DNA of 64,000 bases, from the NCBI RefSeq assembly GCF_001682865.1, contig NZ_MAQX01000022.1, positions 434,001 through 498,000 on the forward strand, in the 5' to 3' direction. This document shows, one piece after another, positions 1 to 9,248 of the stretch. The notes under the pieces were generated by a model. The model had not been told where the DNA came from. It saw only the letters and a list, made by a program, of their open reading frames with translations, and ran no database searches. Source of the stretch: Bacillus sp. FJAT-26390 (GTDB lineage Bacteria; Bacillota; Bacilli; Paenibacillales; Paenibacillaceae). How positions within the stretch are numbered: position 1 is the stretch's first letter; each line of letters begins with the position of its first letter. The position numbers and the translations under genes were made by a program.

Positions 1-592
<592 letters not shown>

Positions 593-674
593 CTAATCAA
601 ACATGTACTATTGTAACATAGGCTGAAAACTTTTTCATGAAGATGTCAACCTTTTTTCACACGTTGCTCGCTTG

Positions 675-688
675 ATATGTTAACATAT
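675..688. promoter_or_regulatory. 14-bp palindrome in the mnmA-cymR divergent region
   Basis: ATATGTTAACATAT is a perfect palindrome about 87 bp before the cymR start. A weak promoter overlaps it: TTGCTC at 664-669, then 16 bp, then TATAAG at 686-691. Its position on the likely -10 region suggests a protein binding site. It does not resemble the CymR box I remember from B. subtilis, so the binding protein is unknown. Confidence 0.3.
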
Positions 689-774
689 AAGGGAACTGGG
701 AATACAGAGATATAAGCGCAAGTCGATCAGACACATTCATAACCAACCATAAAACAAATAAAAGAGGTGCCACT

Positions 775-1194
775 TTGAAAATATCGACGAAAGGCCGTTA
801 TGGCTTAACAATTATGATGGAGCTTGCGGCTAAATTTGGTGAAGGCCCGACTTCGCTCAAGAGCATTGCTGAGAGAAATCAGCTTTCCGAGCACTATTTG
901 GAGCAGCTAGTAGCACCTTTGCGTAATGCAGGACTTGTGAAAAGCATACGAGGCGCTTATGGCGGCTATATTTTATCCAAAGATCCAGAGACGATTACTT
1001 CAGGGGATATCATCCGCATACTCGAGGGGCCAATCTCGCCTGTTGATTTTACCGAAGAGGATGATCCGGCAAAACGTCAATTGTGGCTGCGCATTCGCGA
1101 CAGCATTGCAGAGGTGCTCGATTCAACAACGCTTGCTGATCTGATCAACTTTGAAGATGAAGGCAAGCCTGACAGCTATATGTTCTATATTTAG
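775..1194 (+). CDS. cymR: CymR-type Rrf2 repressor of cysteine metabolism
   Basis: Rrf2-family winged-helix regulator of 139 residues. In Bacillus CymR represses cysteine and methionine uptake and synthesis genes and works in complex with cysteine synthase CysK. The TTG start at 775 follows AGAGGTG at a good distance. The N-terminus MKISTKGRYGL, the recognition helix around LSEHYLEQL, the wing RGAYGGY and the ending YMFYI match CymR closely. The protein has no cysteine, so it cannot carry an Fe-S cluster like IscR; this separates CymR from IscR/NsrR. The cysteine desulfurase gene follows 349 bp downstream, as in the Bacillus cymR-yrvO pair, but here the two appear to have separate promoters. 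Confidence 0.93.
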   Translation: MKISTKGRYGLTIMMELAAKFGEGPTSLKSIAERNQLSEHYLEQLVAPLRNAGLVKSIRGAYGGYILSKDPETITSGDIIRILEGPISPVDFTEEDDPAKRQLWLRIRDSIAEVLDSTTLADLINFEDEGKPDSYMFYI

Positions 1195-1543
1195 AAGGAA
1201 GCGGAGGAAGGGCGGCTGCGATTTTTTCGCCCTTTCCATACTGCTCAAAATAGCCCTTTGTCTATAGTCCTCCGATTTATATCAACATCGCCCACTGAAA
1301 TGGACCCTTCATCCAAAACCTATCCCCTTGCGGATGCACTTGCTTCTTACCTTACGCTACTTTTTCAGTCTCATAGTCAGGCATAGTTAAGCGCTGGAGC
1401 CTAGGGGATCATTATTTTGATCAAGCCCTTTATTCAGTTTCGGCATGTACCTTAACCCAACGTTGATGCGTATGAAAAGTCGTTGTGCTATACTCTTGTA
1501 CATGAAAACACATACTTGTTCAGTATTTAAAGGAAGATGACCT
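1195..1543 (+). promoter_or_regulatory. 349-bp gene-free stretch with extended -10 promoter for iscS
   Basis: No convincing reading frame or RNA is visible between the cymR hairpin and the iscS start. Near its end TGcTATACT (1486-1494) is an extended -10 element; TTGATG at 1463-1468 is a possible -35 but the 20-bp spacing is long. The start codon of iscS lies 50 bp further on. Confidence 0.35.
1205..1237 (+). terminator. Hairpin after cymR, possible terminator
   Basis: GGAAGGGCG (1206-1214) can pair with CGCCCTTTCC (1228-1237) with one bulged A, directly after the cymR stop. The T-run lies in the loop and not after the stem, so termination is doubtful. Confidence 0.3.
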
Positions 1544-2698
1544 ATGAAAATACATTATTTTGATCATGCCGCCACTACCCCTATGCATCCAAGCGTTGCA
1601 AGCACGATGCTTGAGCTCATGCAGGGACCTGGAGGCAATTCATCGAGCATGCACGCTCTTGGACGAGCTGCGAAGCAGCAGCTTAACCGTGCGCGCGACT
1701 CCATTGCTGCTGCCCTTGGCTGCAAGCCGGGAGAGCTATTGTTCACATCAGGCGGAACCGAAAGCGACAACGCTGCTTTGATCGGCGCTGCAAGAGCGCA
1801 GCGCAAGCGGGGCAAATCGCATATTATAACTTCAGCTGGCGAGCATCACGCCGTTCTGCATACCTGCGAATGGCTGGCTAAGGAAGAAGGCTTCACCTTG
1901 ACGGTGCTTCCATTAGATAACAGCGGCCGTACTTCGCCTGAGCTCGTGCAAGCGGCGATTACGCCGGAAACGGGACTCATCAGCATTATGCACGGCAATA
2001 ATGAGGTGGGCACCTTGCAGCCTATCGAAGAAATCGGGCAAATCGCGAAGGCGAGCGGCGCGATTTTTCATGTTGATGCCGTTCAAGCATTAAGCTCGAT
2101 CAATTATCGGTTAAATGAGCTGCCCGTCGATTTGATGAGCTTCTCCGCACACAAAATCAATGGACCGCAGGGTGTCGGCGCGCTGTATGTGGCAAACGGA
2201 ACGCTTCTTGAAGCCATCCAGCATGGCGGATCCCAAGAGAGAAAACGCCGTGCAGGCACGGAAAATATCGCCGGCATTGCCGGATTTGCGGCAGCTGTTG
2301 ACATTTGTGTGAACGAGAGGGAAAATAAGCAACCTTTTATGGACAAGCTTCGTAAGAGATGGATAGAACTGCTGCAAGCTCATGTTGAAGTGCCAATCGT
2401 TATAAATGGCAACGAGCAGCACTATTTGCCGCATATCGTCAATGTCAGCTTTATCGGGGTCGATACGGAAACGATGCTGATGAATTTGGATATGGAGGGA
2501 ATCGCTGCAGCAAGCGGATCAGCTTGTACTTCCGGCGCGCTTGAGCGATCGCATGTTCTGCGGGCTATGCAACTGCCTGAGGATCAAATTCATTCCGCTG
2601 TAAGATTTAGCTTCGGTTTGGGGAATACTTTGGAGGAATTAGAAGATGCCGCACAAAAAGTTGGAACAATCGTGAGGCGTATTCGTAATAACTACTAG
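1544..2698 (+). CDS. iscS: Cysteine desulfurase (IscS/NifS family, YrvO-like)
   Basis: PLP enzyme of 384 residues that converts cysteine to alanine and holds the sulfur as a persulfide for Fe-S clusters and tRNA thiolation. Seen in the protein: YFDHAATTP at the N-terminus, H102 in the GEHHAV segment, the PLP lysine K204 in SAHKINGP, and the persulfide cysteine C328 in ASGSACTSG. AGGAAG precedes the ATG. It sits between cymR and a PRC-barrel gene and near mnmA, which is the setting of B. subtilis YrvO, the sulfur donor for MnmA. It is therefore more likely the tRNA-thiolation desulfurase than the Fe-S-specific SufS. Confidence 0.93.
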   Translation: MKIHYFDHAATTPMHPSVASTMLELMQGPGGNSSSMHALGRAAKQQLNRARDSIAAALGCKPGELLFTSGGTESDNAALIGAARAQRKRGKSHIITSAGEHHAVLHTCEWLAKEEGFTLTVLPLDNSGRTSPELVQAAITPETGLISIMHGNNEVGTLQPIEEIGQIAKASGAIFHVDAVQALSSINYRLNELPVDLMSFSAHKINGPQGVGALYVANGTLLEAIQHGGSQERKRRAGTENIAGIAGFAAAVDICVNERENKQPFMDKLRKRWIELLQAHVEVPIVINGNEQHYLPHIVNVSFIGVDTETMLMNLDMEGIAAASGSACTSGALERSHVLRAMQLPEDQIHSAVRFSFGLGNTLEELEDAAQKVGTIVRRIRNNY

Positions 2699-2715
2699 GA
2701 GGACTCCGACTAAGC

Positions 2716-3252
2716 GTGATTAAACTTCAACAGCTTATAGGGCTTCCCGTCATCGTAATCCATTCCGGCAAGCTGGTCGGCACCGTCAAGGATGCTTGGT
2801 TCGATGAGCATTGGGAGTTGAAGGGGCTAATCCTCGATTGTGCCAAGTGGTTTGCTTCATCTGTAAAAGTAGTGGAGTGGTCTCAAGTATTATCCTGTGG
2901 AGATGACACCGTTATTATTTCAAGTGAAGCAGCGATCACGCGGATGAAGTCGAAGCAATTGCTGCGTTCTTTTTACACAGGATTAGTGAAATTGAAGGAT
3001 TTGCCCGTCGTTACTGTGCAAGGATTACAGCTTGGCCGTGTATCGGATGTTTATTTTTACCCAAAACAGGGTACACAAATAGTAGGCTACGAGCTTACGG
3101 ACGGTTTTGTTTCGGATCTGATGGAAGGGCGCAAATGGCTGAAGGTGCCGAGTGATCCGGATAGCGTATTGCTCGGGGAAGACGCGATTATTGTTCCTGC
3201 TGTCAGTGAAGCGGAATTGGAGCCTGTCGCAGCTTCCAATTTCAGAGGATAG
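2716..3252 (+). CDS. PRC-barrel domain protein, YrrD-like
   Basis: Protein of 178 residues with two PRC-barrel-like halves, the first starting at LQQLIGLPVI and the second at LKDLPVVTVQGLQLGRV (about residues 5-80 and 90-165). Such barrels bind protein or small-molecule partners; no catalytic residues are visible. The GTG start at 2716 is fixed by AGGAGG at about 2698-2703. Only 17 bp separate it from iscS, so the two probably share a transcript. In B. subtilis the homologue yrrD lies in the same neighbourhood but with recD2 and a TPR gene in between; those are missing here. The function of this family is not established. Confidence 0.8.
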   Translation: MIKLQQLIGLPVIVIHSGKLVGTVKDAWFDEHWELKGLILDCAKWFASSVKVVEWSQVLSCGDDTVIISSEAAITRMKSKQLLRSFYTGLVKLKDLPVVTVQGLQLGRVSDVYFYPKQGTQIVGYELTDGFVSDLMEGRKWLKVPSDPDSVLLGEDAIIVPAVSEAELEPVAASNFRG

Positions 3253-3265
3253 GGAGAAATGAAAT

Positions 3266-3463
3266 ATGATGAGATGTCCGAATTGTAATTCGAAAGATAT
3301 CGGAAAAATAGGTTCCCACCAGTTTTATTGCTGGGGGTGCTTCATTGAACTGACGGTTAACGGCGACAAAATGTCGGTTTACCAAGTGGAAGAGGATGGC
3401 ACGTTAAGCTCGCTCGACGACTTGTTCTTTGAAGAAGAGATACCGCAAATTCACGTCAACTGA
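3266..3463 (+). CDS. Small zinc-ribbon protein, hypothetical
   Basis: Protein of 65 residues. It starts with MMRCPNCNSK and has a second CxxC in QFYCWGC, giving a four-cysteine zinc ribbon in the first 25 residues; the rest is acidic. GGGAGAAATG precedes the start. It follows the PRC-barrel gene by 13 bp and ends at a strong terminator, so it is the last gene of the iscS unit. It resembles the small uncharacterised proteins found at this place in Bacillales. The function is unknown; a role as a metal-binding or RNA-polymerase-associated microprotein is only a guess. Confidence 0.75.
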   Translation: MMRCPNCNSKDIGKIGSHQFYCWGCFIELTVNGDKMSVYQVEEDGTLSSLDDLFFEEEIPQIHVN

Positions 3464-3490
3464 TGTGTTTGGCCATAAATAGGAATACAA

Positions 3491-3517
3491 GAAGACGGTC
3501 ATTGGCCGTCTTTTTTT
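3491..3517 (+). terminator. Rho-independent terminator of the iscS unit
   Basis: AAGACGG (3492-3498) pairs with CCGTCTT (3506-3512) around a 7-nt loop and is followed by a run of T. It lies just after the zinc-ribbon gene. Confidence 0.85.
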
Positions 3518-3608
3518 GCTGTTCAAGGATGATTTTCACCCCATGTACATATACTGAATTAGTTCCGCTTGTCCTGCTTAATACAGGCTGGAATAAGAAG
3601 GTTCGGGG

Positions 3609-4688
3609 GTGAGGACGGTGGAGCGTTTTACTAAGAGCCGTCTGTTTGTATGGCTTATCTATTTGATATTAGGCTTAATCGCTATTTATCTATTGCTGCT
3701 TATTAAGCCGCTTATCGTGAGCGTGTATATTTTTTTAAAAGCCGTGCTTGCGCCGTTTATTATCGCGATGATCATTTCCTATGTGCTCAATCCGATCGTT
3801 ACGATGCTGCATGACCGGAAGGTGCCCCGAACGATAGCGGTGCTGCTGATTTACGCTGTTTTTTGCGCGGTCATTACGGTGCTGCTCGTTAATTTGATAC
3901 CGATGTTCATTGAACAGGTGCAGGAGCTGAACCACCATGTGCCGGAATTGTCGATGCGTGCCCAAAACATCGTTACGGACATCAACAATACGTCCTTTTT
4001 GCCGGAGAGCATTCGGGGAGGGCTTAACAAGTCGCTTGTCCATATCGAGAAAAAGCTGTCGGAAACCTTGTTTAATTTTGTGAACAATATCGGATCGATG
4101 GTCAATGCGCTGTTTATTGCGTTCATCATTCCGTTTCTCGCTTTCTATATATTGAAGGACTTCGACGTATTTGAACGAACGGTCATCACGTATGTCCCGA
4201 AATCGCATCGCAAAAACACGGTCCGGCTGCTAAAAGATATCGATACCGCGCTTGGCAGCTACATACGGGGTCAATTCCTGGTTTGCGTCATAGTGGGGGT
4301 GCTTGCGTACCTCGGTTATATGGTTATCGGAATGCCCTATGCCTTGCTGCTGGCGAGCATCGTTGCGATAACGAATGTCATTCCTTATTTAGGCCCGTTT
4401 TTTGGAGCTGCTCCCGCTCTGCTGATGGCCTCAACCGTTTCGCTCAAAATGGTTATTCTCGTGGCGATTATCAACACGTTATGCCAAATTCTCGAGGGGA
4501 ATGTCATCTCACCGCAGGTAGTTGGCCGAACTCTCCATATGCACCCCTTGTCGATTATTTTTGCGCTGCTCGTCGGAGGCGAAATTGCGGGCATCGTTGG
4601 CATGATTTTAGCCGTTCCTATATTTGCGGCCTGCAAGGTGATCATTCAGCATATGTTTGCTTATTATGTACGCAGAAAGATTATTTGA
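3609..4688 (+). CDS. AI-2E family membrane protein (YrrI-like)
   Basis: Integral membrane protein of 359 residues in the AI-2E exporter-like/PerM family. The N-terminus has two hydrophobic helices (about residues 13-35 and 37-60) followed by a third pair, then a soluble stretch (about 95-150), then a C-terminal block of further helices including the family-typical PYLGPFFGAAPAL and ILEGNVISPQVVG segments. The GTG at 3609 has AAGAAGG eight bases upstream; an in-frame GTG at 3618 is also possible. The gene sits directly before the alaS leader, as yrrI does in Bacillus. Members have been linked to signal export, ion/proton antiport or stress tolerance, so the substrate cannot be named. A paralogue lies at 17783-18934. 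Confidence 0.85.
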   Translation: MRTVERFTKSRLFVWLIYLILGLIAIYLLLLIKPLIVSVYIFLKAVLAPFIIAMIISYVLNPIVTMLHDRKVPRTIAVLLIYAVFCAVITVLLVNLIPMFIEQVQELNHHVPELSMRAQNIVTDINNTSFLPESIRGGLNKSLVHIEKKLSETLFNFVNNIGSMVNALFIAFIIPFLAFYILKDFDVFERTVITYVPKSHRKNTVRLLKDIDTALGSYIRGQFLVCVIVGVLAYLGYMVIGMPYALLLASIVAITNVIPYLGPFFGAAPALLMASTVSLKMVILVAIINTLCQILEGNVISPQVVGRTLHMHPLSIIFALLVGGEIAGIVGMILAVPIFAACKVIIQHMFAYYVRRKII

Positions 4689-4713
4689 CAGGCGGAAAGC
4701 GTGTGGCTATAAT
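4685..4713 (+). promoter_or_regulatory. Consensus sigma-A promoter of the alaS leader
   Basis: TTGACA (4685-4690), exactly 17 bp, TATAAT (4708-4713): both hexamers fit the consensus fully. The -35 box overlaps the stop codon of the AI-2E gene. Transcription should start near 4720, which gives a leader of about 320 nt before alaS. Confidence 0.85.
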
Positions 4714-4719
4714 TTTAAA

Positions 4720-5013
4720 ATAATCGTGTCAATCATATAGGAATAAAGCGTTGACGAAATGAAGTAAGCCAATGCCCGTTAGCCAGAGAGAAAGCTTCTT
4801 CGCTAGTGCTTCAAGATGAAGCGTTAAGCGATGGTTGAGAGAGCTTTTATGACGAAGAGTGGCCGAAAGCTCTTTTCGGAGTGTGAATGAACTTCACCGG
4901 TTGGACCCGTTAATGTCTAATGAAGGCGATTGTTTATGCTGCTTGCAGCTGAGCAATAACCAGGGTGGTACCGCGAATTTATTCGTCCCTGTCTATGACA
5001 GGGGCGTTTTTTG
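4720..5013 (+). promoter_or_regulatory. T-box riboswitch controlling alaS
   Basis: A tRNA-sensing leader. The T-box core AGGGTGGTACCGCG is at 4962-4975, ahead of a terminator in which CGTCCCTGTC (4984-4993) pairs with GACAGGGGCG (4997-5006), followed by TTTTTT. Upstream are AGAGAG and TGAATGAACTTCACC elements typical of stem I and its flank. Uncharged tRNA should stabilise the antiterminator and allow alaS transcription. As the gene is alaS the expected specifier is an alanine codon (GCN); I could not place it with certainty by eye. Short frames inside this region are not real genes. Confidence 0.92.
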
Positions 5014-5043
5014 TGTTTTATCAATTAAAGGGGGCTCTTACTA

Positions 5044-7677
5044 ATGAAAGCTAGTGAAATCCGTGCCAAATGGCTTGCTTTTTTCGAAAGCAAAGGCCAT
5101 AAAATCGAACCAAGCGCATCGCTCGTTCCGCATAATGATCCGTCCTTGCTATGGATCAATGCCGGTATGGCGCCGCTAAAAGCATATTTTGACGGACGCG
5201 TCATACCGGAAAACCCGCGTATTACGAACTCGCAAAAATGTATCCGCACGAATGATATTGAAAACGTGGGAAAAACACGCCGTCACCACACCTTTTTTGA
5301 AATGCTGGGCAACTTCTCCATTGGAGATTACTTTAAAGAAGAAGCGATTACTTGGGCATGGGAGTTTCTAACCGAGCCGCAATGGATCGGCTTTGATCCG
5401 AACCGCTTGTCGGTAACGGTGTATCCTGAGGACGAAGAAGCTTTTGCTTTCTGGAACACCAAAATCGGCCTTCCAGCAGAGCGCATTTATAAGCTGGAGG
5501 AAAACTTCTGGGATATCGGCGAGGGCCCATGCGGACCTTGTACGGAAATTTTTTATGACCGCGGCGAAAAATACGGCGACCTGTCCGACCCAGAGTGCTG
5601 GCCGGGCGGAGAGAATGAGCGTTTCCTCGAGGTTTGGAACGTCGTGTTCTCGCAATTCAACCATAACAAGGATGGCAGCTATACGCCGCTTCCTATCAAA
5701 AACATTGATACAGGCGCCGGACTTGAGCGTTTTGCTTCGATTTTGCAGGACGTGGATTCAAACTTTGATACGGATTTGTTCCTTCCAATCATCGATCGTA
5801 CCTGCCAAATTGCAAAAGTAACCTATAAAGCGAGCGAAGAGCAGGACGTTGCGCTTAAGGTTATCGCGGATCATATCCGTACCGTTGCGTTTGCAGTAGG
5901 CGACGGCGTAATGCCGTCCAACGAAGGCCGCGGCTACATTATTCGCCGTTTGCTTCGCCGTGCCGTACGTTATGGGAAAACAATCGGCATCGACCGTCCG
6001 TTCCTGCATGAGCTAACATCTGTCGTTGGCGAAGTCATGGGCGTTTACTATCCAGAGGTTGTGGAGAAGCGCGAATTCATCGAGCGTGTAATCCGGACGG
6101 AGGAAGAGCGTTTCCATGAGACGTTGTCCGACGGTTTGGCTATGCTGTCTGAGCTCGTAGCTGCCGCTACAAAAGCAGGCAACAAAGAAATTAACGGCGA
6201 CGATGCGTTCCGCCTATATGATACGTATGGCTTCCCGTTTGATTTGACGGAAGACTTTGCTTCGGAGAACGGCATGACGGTTGACCGCGCCGGCTTTGAT
6301 ACTGCAATGGAAGCGCAGCGTGACCGCGCTCGCGCTGCGCGCCAAGACACAGGCAGCATGAAGGTTCAAGGCGGACCGCTTGGCGATTTTACGGTTAAAA
6401 GCGATTTTGTTGGCTATAATGTACTGGTAACTGAATCGCAAATCCTTGCCATTGTTCACGACGATTTGCTAGTTGATGCTGCGGCTGAAGGCAGCAAAGT
6501 AGTCGTTATTCTAGATCGCACGCCTTTCTATGCGGAAAGCGGCGGCCAAATCGGCGATAAAGGTACAATCGCAGGCAACGGCTTCACCCTGCAAGTTGAA
6601 GACGTGACAAAAGCGCCTCACGGACAAAACGTTCATCATGCCATCGTAACGTCAGGAACCGCTCGCACAGGCGAGACAGTGAAAGCGACCGTTACAAGGG
6701 ATGTGCGTGACGACGTTATCAAAAACCATACGGCAACGCATTTGCTTCATAAAGCGCTTAAAGAAGTGCTCGGCGATCACGTCAATCAAGCGGGCTCCCT
6801 GGTAGAAGCAGAGCGTCTCCGCTTCGACTTCTCGCATTTTGGCAGCATTACAGCTGAAGAGCTGGTTGAGATCGAGCGCCGCGTGAACGAGCAAATTTGG
6901 CTTGGCACGGCTGTATCGATTGACTTGAAATCGTTGAACGAAGCGAAGGCGATGGGCGCTATGGCCTTGTTCGGCGAAAAATACGGCGATGTGGTGCGCG
7001 TCGTTCAGGTTGGAAGCTACAGCTTAGAGCTTTGCGGCGGCTGCCACGTAGGCAATACTTCGCAAATTGGACTGTTCAAGCTGCTTAGCGAGAGCGGAAT
7101 TGGTTCAGGCGTACGAAGAATTGAAGCTGTTACGGGTAAACATGCGTATAACTATTTGGAAGGCCAGCTTGAGCTGCTTAAGCAATCGGCTTCTCTTCTG
7201 AAATCGAACACGAACGATGTCCCTAAGCGGATCGAAGCTTTGTTCGGGCAAGTGAAAGAACTATCGCGTGACAACGAATCGCTGCAAGCGAAGTTGAGCC
7301 GGATCGAAGCGGGCTCGCTCGAGCAAAACGCGAAAACGGTTGATGGCGTTACGGTGCTGTGCGCGAAAGTAAATGCGCCTTCGATGGATGCGCTTCGCGG
7401 CATCGTTGATGAGCTGAAGCTGAAGCTTGAATCCAGCGTTATCGTACTAGGGGCAATCGCGGATGACAAAGTGAATCTGGCAGCAGCCGTTTCTGCGGAC
7501 CTTATCAAAAAAGGTTTCCATGCAGGGAAGATTGTCAAAGAGGCTGCCGTACACTGCGGCGGCAGCGGCGGCGGACGCCCAGATATGGCGCAAGCGGGCG
7601 GAAAAGATACATCCAAGCTGGATGAAGCATTGAAACTTGCGGAAGAACTAGTTCTTAATCAAACAAATGTGATATGA
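5044..7677 (+). CDS. alaS: Alanyl-tRNA synthetase
   Basis: Class II synthetase of 877 residues, the normal full length. It charges tRNA-Ala and edits mischarged Ser and Gly. Seen: N-terminal aminoacylation core with motif 2 region [11 protein letters not shown], the editing-domain zinc site H562, H566, C664 and H668 (HTATH and CGGCH), and the C-terminal DHHA1-type domain ending in a [15 protein letters not shown] loop. The ATG at 5044 has AAAGGGGG upstream. Expression is under the T-box just before it. The ireB, ruvX and DUF1292 genes follow closely, as in most Firmicutes. Confidence 0.98.
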   Translation: MKASEIRAKWLAFFESKGHKIEPSASLVPHNDPSLLWINAGMAPLKAYFDGRVIPENPRITNSQKCIRTNDIENVGKTRRHHTFFEMLGNFSIGDYFKEEAITWAWEFLTEPQWIGFDPNRLSVTVYPEDEEAFAFWNTKIGLPAERIYKLEENFWDIGEGPCGPCTEIFYDRGEKYGDLSDPECWPGGENERFLEVWNVVFSQFNHNKDGSYTPLPIKNIDTGAGLERFASILQDVDSNFDTDLFLPIIDRTCQIAKVTYKASEEQDVALKVIADHIRTVAFAVGDGVMPSNEGRGYIIRRLLRRAVRYGKTIGIDRPFLHELTSVVGEVMGVYYPEVVEKREFIERVIRTEEERFHETLSDGLAMLSELVAAATKAGNKEINGDDAFRLYDTYGFPFDLTEDFASENGMTVDRAGFDTAMEAQRDRARAARQDTGSMKVQGGPLGDFTVKSDFVGYNVLVTESQILAIVHDDLLVDAAAEGSKVVVILDRTPFYAESGGQIGDKGTIAGNGFTLQVEDVTKAPHGQNVHHAIVTSGTARTGETVKATVTRDVRDDVIKNHTATHLLHKALKEVLGDHVNQAGSLVEAERLRFDFSHFGSITAEELVEIERRVNEQIWLGTAVSIDLKSLNEAKAMGAMALFGEKYGDVVRVVQVGSYSLELCGGCHVGNTSQIGLFKLLSESGIGSGVRRIEAVTGKHAYNYLEGQLELLKQSASLLKSNTNDVPKRIEALFGQVKELSRDNESLQAKLSRIEAGSLEQNAKTVDGVTVLCAKVNAPSMDALRGIVDELKLKLESSVIVLGAIADDKVNLAAAVSADLIKKGFHAGKIVKEAAVHCGGSGGGRPDMAQAGGKDTSKLDEALKLAEELVLNQTNVI

Positions 7678-7727
7678 TATAAATGTATATCCGATTAGAA
7701 AGCGGTTTGGAAAGCGAGGTGCTGGCG

Positions 7728-7988
7728 ATGAGTTCCATGGACAATACAATGAAATTTAACGTGAAGGCGGAGGGGGTTGAATCTTCTCAAGACATTCTGC
7801 TATCGGTGCATGAAGCGCTTCTAGAGAAAGAGTATAATCCGATTAACCAGATCGTTGGGTATTTGCTGTCCGGAGATCCCGCGTATATTCCGCGGCATAA
7901 CAACGCCAGGAGTTTAATTCGCAAGAAGGAACGAGACGAATTAATTGAAGAGCTTGTCCGGTTTTATCTAAACCATAAGAAACAATAA
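7728..7988 (+). CDS. ireB: IreB family protein (UPF0297, YrzL-like)
   Basis: Small protein of 86 residues in the family whose Enterococcus member IreB is phosphorylated by the Ser/Thr kinase IreK and influences cephalosporin resistance. Recognised from the start [10 protein letters not shown], the [18 protein letters not shown] block and the [13 protein letters not shown] helix. The frame is open further upstream to 7683, but GAGGTG at 7716-7721 and family length place the start at ATG 7728. It lies between alaS and ruvX, the invariant position for this family. The two N-terminal SS/T positions could be kinase targets; this is inference. Confidence 0.9.
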   Translation: MSSMDNTMKFNVKAEGVESSQDILLSVHEALLEKEYNPINQIVGYLLSGDPAYIPRHNNARSLIRKKERDELIEELVRFYLNHKKQ

Positions 7989-8014
7989 CAAATTAGGCAG
8001 GAGCCGGACAAGAC

Positions 8015-8431
8015 ATGAGATTGATGGGACTGGATTACGGTGACCGCAACATTGGAGTTGCAGTCAGCGACGCCTTTCGTTGGACCGCACAAGGGACCGG
8101 AGTCGTAGAGCGCAGACGCGATGGAAGCGAATTTGACCGCATTGCCGACTTGGTAAAGGAGCATGAGGTTAGTGAGATCGTTGTCGGTCTGCCAAAAAAT
8201 ATGAACGGTACCATCGGTCCACGTGGCGAAATTTGCATGGAATTCGCAGAACAGATTAAGCAGAAACTAAACATACCTGTTCACCTTTGGGATGAAAGGC
8301 TGACAACGGTAGCTGCCGAACGAACGCTTATTGAAGCGGACGTCAGCCGGAAGAAGCGAAAGCTCGTAATAGACAAAATGGCGGCAACGCTTATTTTGCA
8401 AAATTATCTCGATTCTAAAGCGAAAAGGTGA
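8015..8431 (+). CDS. ruvX: RuvX/YqgF family putative Holliday junction resolvase
   Basis: RNase H-fold protein of 138 residues. Starts MRLMGLDYGDRNIGVA with the first catalytic aspartate in GLDYGD; EIVVGLPKNMNG and DERLTTVAAE carry the other conserved acidic positions, and the C-terminus has DKMAA-LILQ. The family acts in 16S rRNA 5'-end processing and possibly in recombination; the essential role in Bacillales is not certain. The ATG at 8015 follows AGGCAGGAG. The next gene starts 9 bp after the stop, so the genes are very likely cotranscribed. Confidence 0.93.
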   Translation: MRLMGLDYGDRNIGVAVSDAFRWTAQGTGVVERRRDGSEFDRIADLVKEHEVSEIVVGLPKNMNGTIGPRGEICMEFAEQIKQKLNIPVHLWDERLTTVAAERTLIEADVSRKKRKLVIDKMAATLILQNYLDSKAKR

Positions 8432-8439
8432 GGGTAAAC

Positions 8440-8736
8440 ATGACAAAAGAAGATCTGGAATTCGAAGAGCCGGAAATTATTTATATCCCGGATGAAGAAG
8501 GCAATGAAGAGGAATTCGAAGTCATCATGAAATTTGAAGTTGATGGTTCCGATCAGAAATATATGATGGTCGTTCCGCTTGCAGGCGAAAATGACGAGGA
8601 AGATGAAGTATACGCTTTCCGTTACGAAGAAGAAGGCGACGACTTGAAGCTTTACACCATTGAAGACGAAGAAGAGTGGAACATGGTTGAAGAAACGTTC
8701 AATACTCTCCTAGGCGAGATGGAGGAAGAGGACTAA
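8440..8736 (+). CDS. DUF1292 (UPF0473) protein, first copy
   Basis: Very acidic protein of 98 residues with the DUF1292 pattern: an N-terminal EEPEIIYIPDEEGNE strip, a central KYMMVVPL and a C-terminal EDEEEWNMVEETFN helix. The start is ATG 8440, preceded by AAAGGTGAGGG; the in-frame GTG at 8428 is part of this ribosome binding site. The family is always found with ireB and ruvX; its function is not known. A second, diverged DUF1292 gene follows with a 1-base overlap. Confidence 0.88.
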   Translation: MTKEDLEFEEPEIIYIPDEEGNEEEFEVIMKFEVDGSDQKYMMVVPLAGENDEEDEVYAFRYEEEGDDLKLYTIEDEEEWNMVEETFNTLLGEMEEED

Positions 8737-9047
8737 TGTCAGGCACAGAGCATGAAGCGCCAAAGAAGCTCAATAGCTTGAGAACGGCTTTTGGCAATGA
8801 AATCGAATTGGAAGCAGATGACGGCAGCGTAGAAGTGTACGATATCAAAGCTGAGTTTCAGCTGGGCGATCGTATTTATGCAGCCCTTCAATCAGATCCG
8901 ATGCGCGGCGAGGAAGATGTAGAGCTATTCCGCGTGATCCAAGTTGACGGTGAGCCGCAGCTGGAGAACATCGAGAATGATGAAGAATGGGAGGCAGCTT
9001 CAGAAGCTTATGACGATTTGTTATTCGCGACTGACGAGCGGCCTTAA
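8736..9047 (+). CDS. DUF1292 protein, second copy
   Basis: Acidic protein of 103 residues. It shares with its neighbour the DUF1292 layout (RIYAALQSD in the strand, EDVELFRV, and ENIENDEEWEAASEAYDDLL at the end) but little sequence identity. It starts in a TAATG overlap with the stop of the first copy, which points to translational coupling. Tandem DUF1292 genes suggest a duplication followed by divergence; a heteromeric partner is a possible reason but is inference. Confidence 0.82.
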   Translation: MSGTEHEAPKKLNSLRTAFGNEIELEADDGSVEVYDIKAEFQLGDRIYAALQSDPMRGEEDVELFRVIQVDGEPQLENIENDEEWEAASEAYDDLLFATDERP

Positions 9048-9069
9048 GAAAGTCTATATGCATGAAGCA

Positions 9070-9095
9070 AGAGAGCGGCTTATAACCGCTCTTTT
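9070..9095 (+). terminator. Terminator after the alaS-DUF1292 unit
   Basis: AGAGCGG and CCGCTCT pair around a CTTATAA loop and are followed by TTTTG. It closes the alaS, ireB, ruvX, DUF1292 block. Confidence 0.8.
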
Positions 9096-9248
9096 GTTCC
9101 ATGTAGAGGGACATTTGCTCAAGCCCTGTATTAAGGTTGTTGTTGTACTCGGAACTTAAGCTGAGCCGCCAACGCTATGGTCTCAGCCGTTTTCGCCTGC
9201 GCATTGCTGATTAGGGAAAATAATGGAAGATAAAGAGGGGGTCCCAGG

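Noticed and set aside
4859-5044. 61-residue reading frame within the alaS leader
   Set aside because: It runs through the T-box core and terminator stem, which explain the sequence. There is no ribosome binding site.
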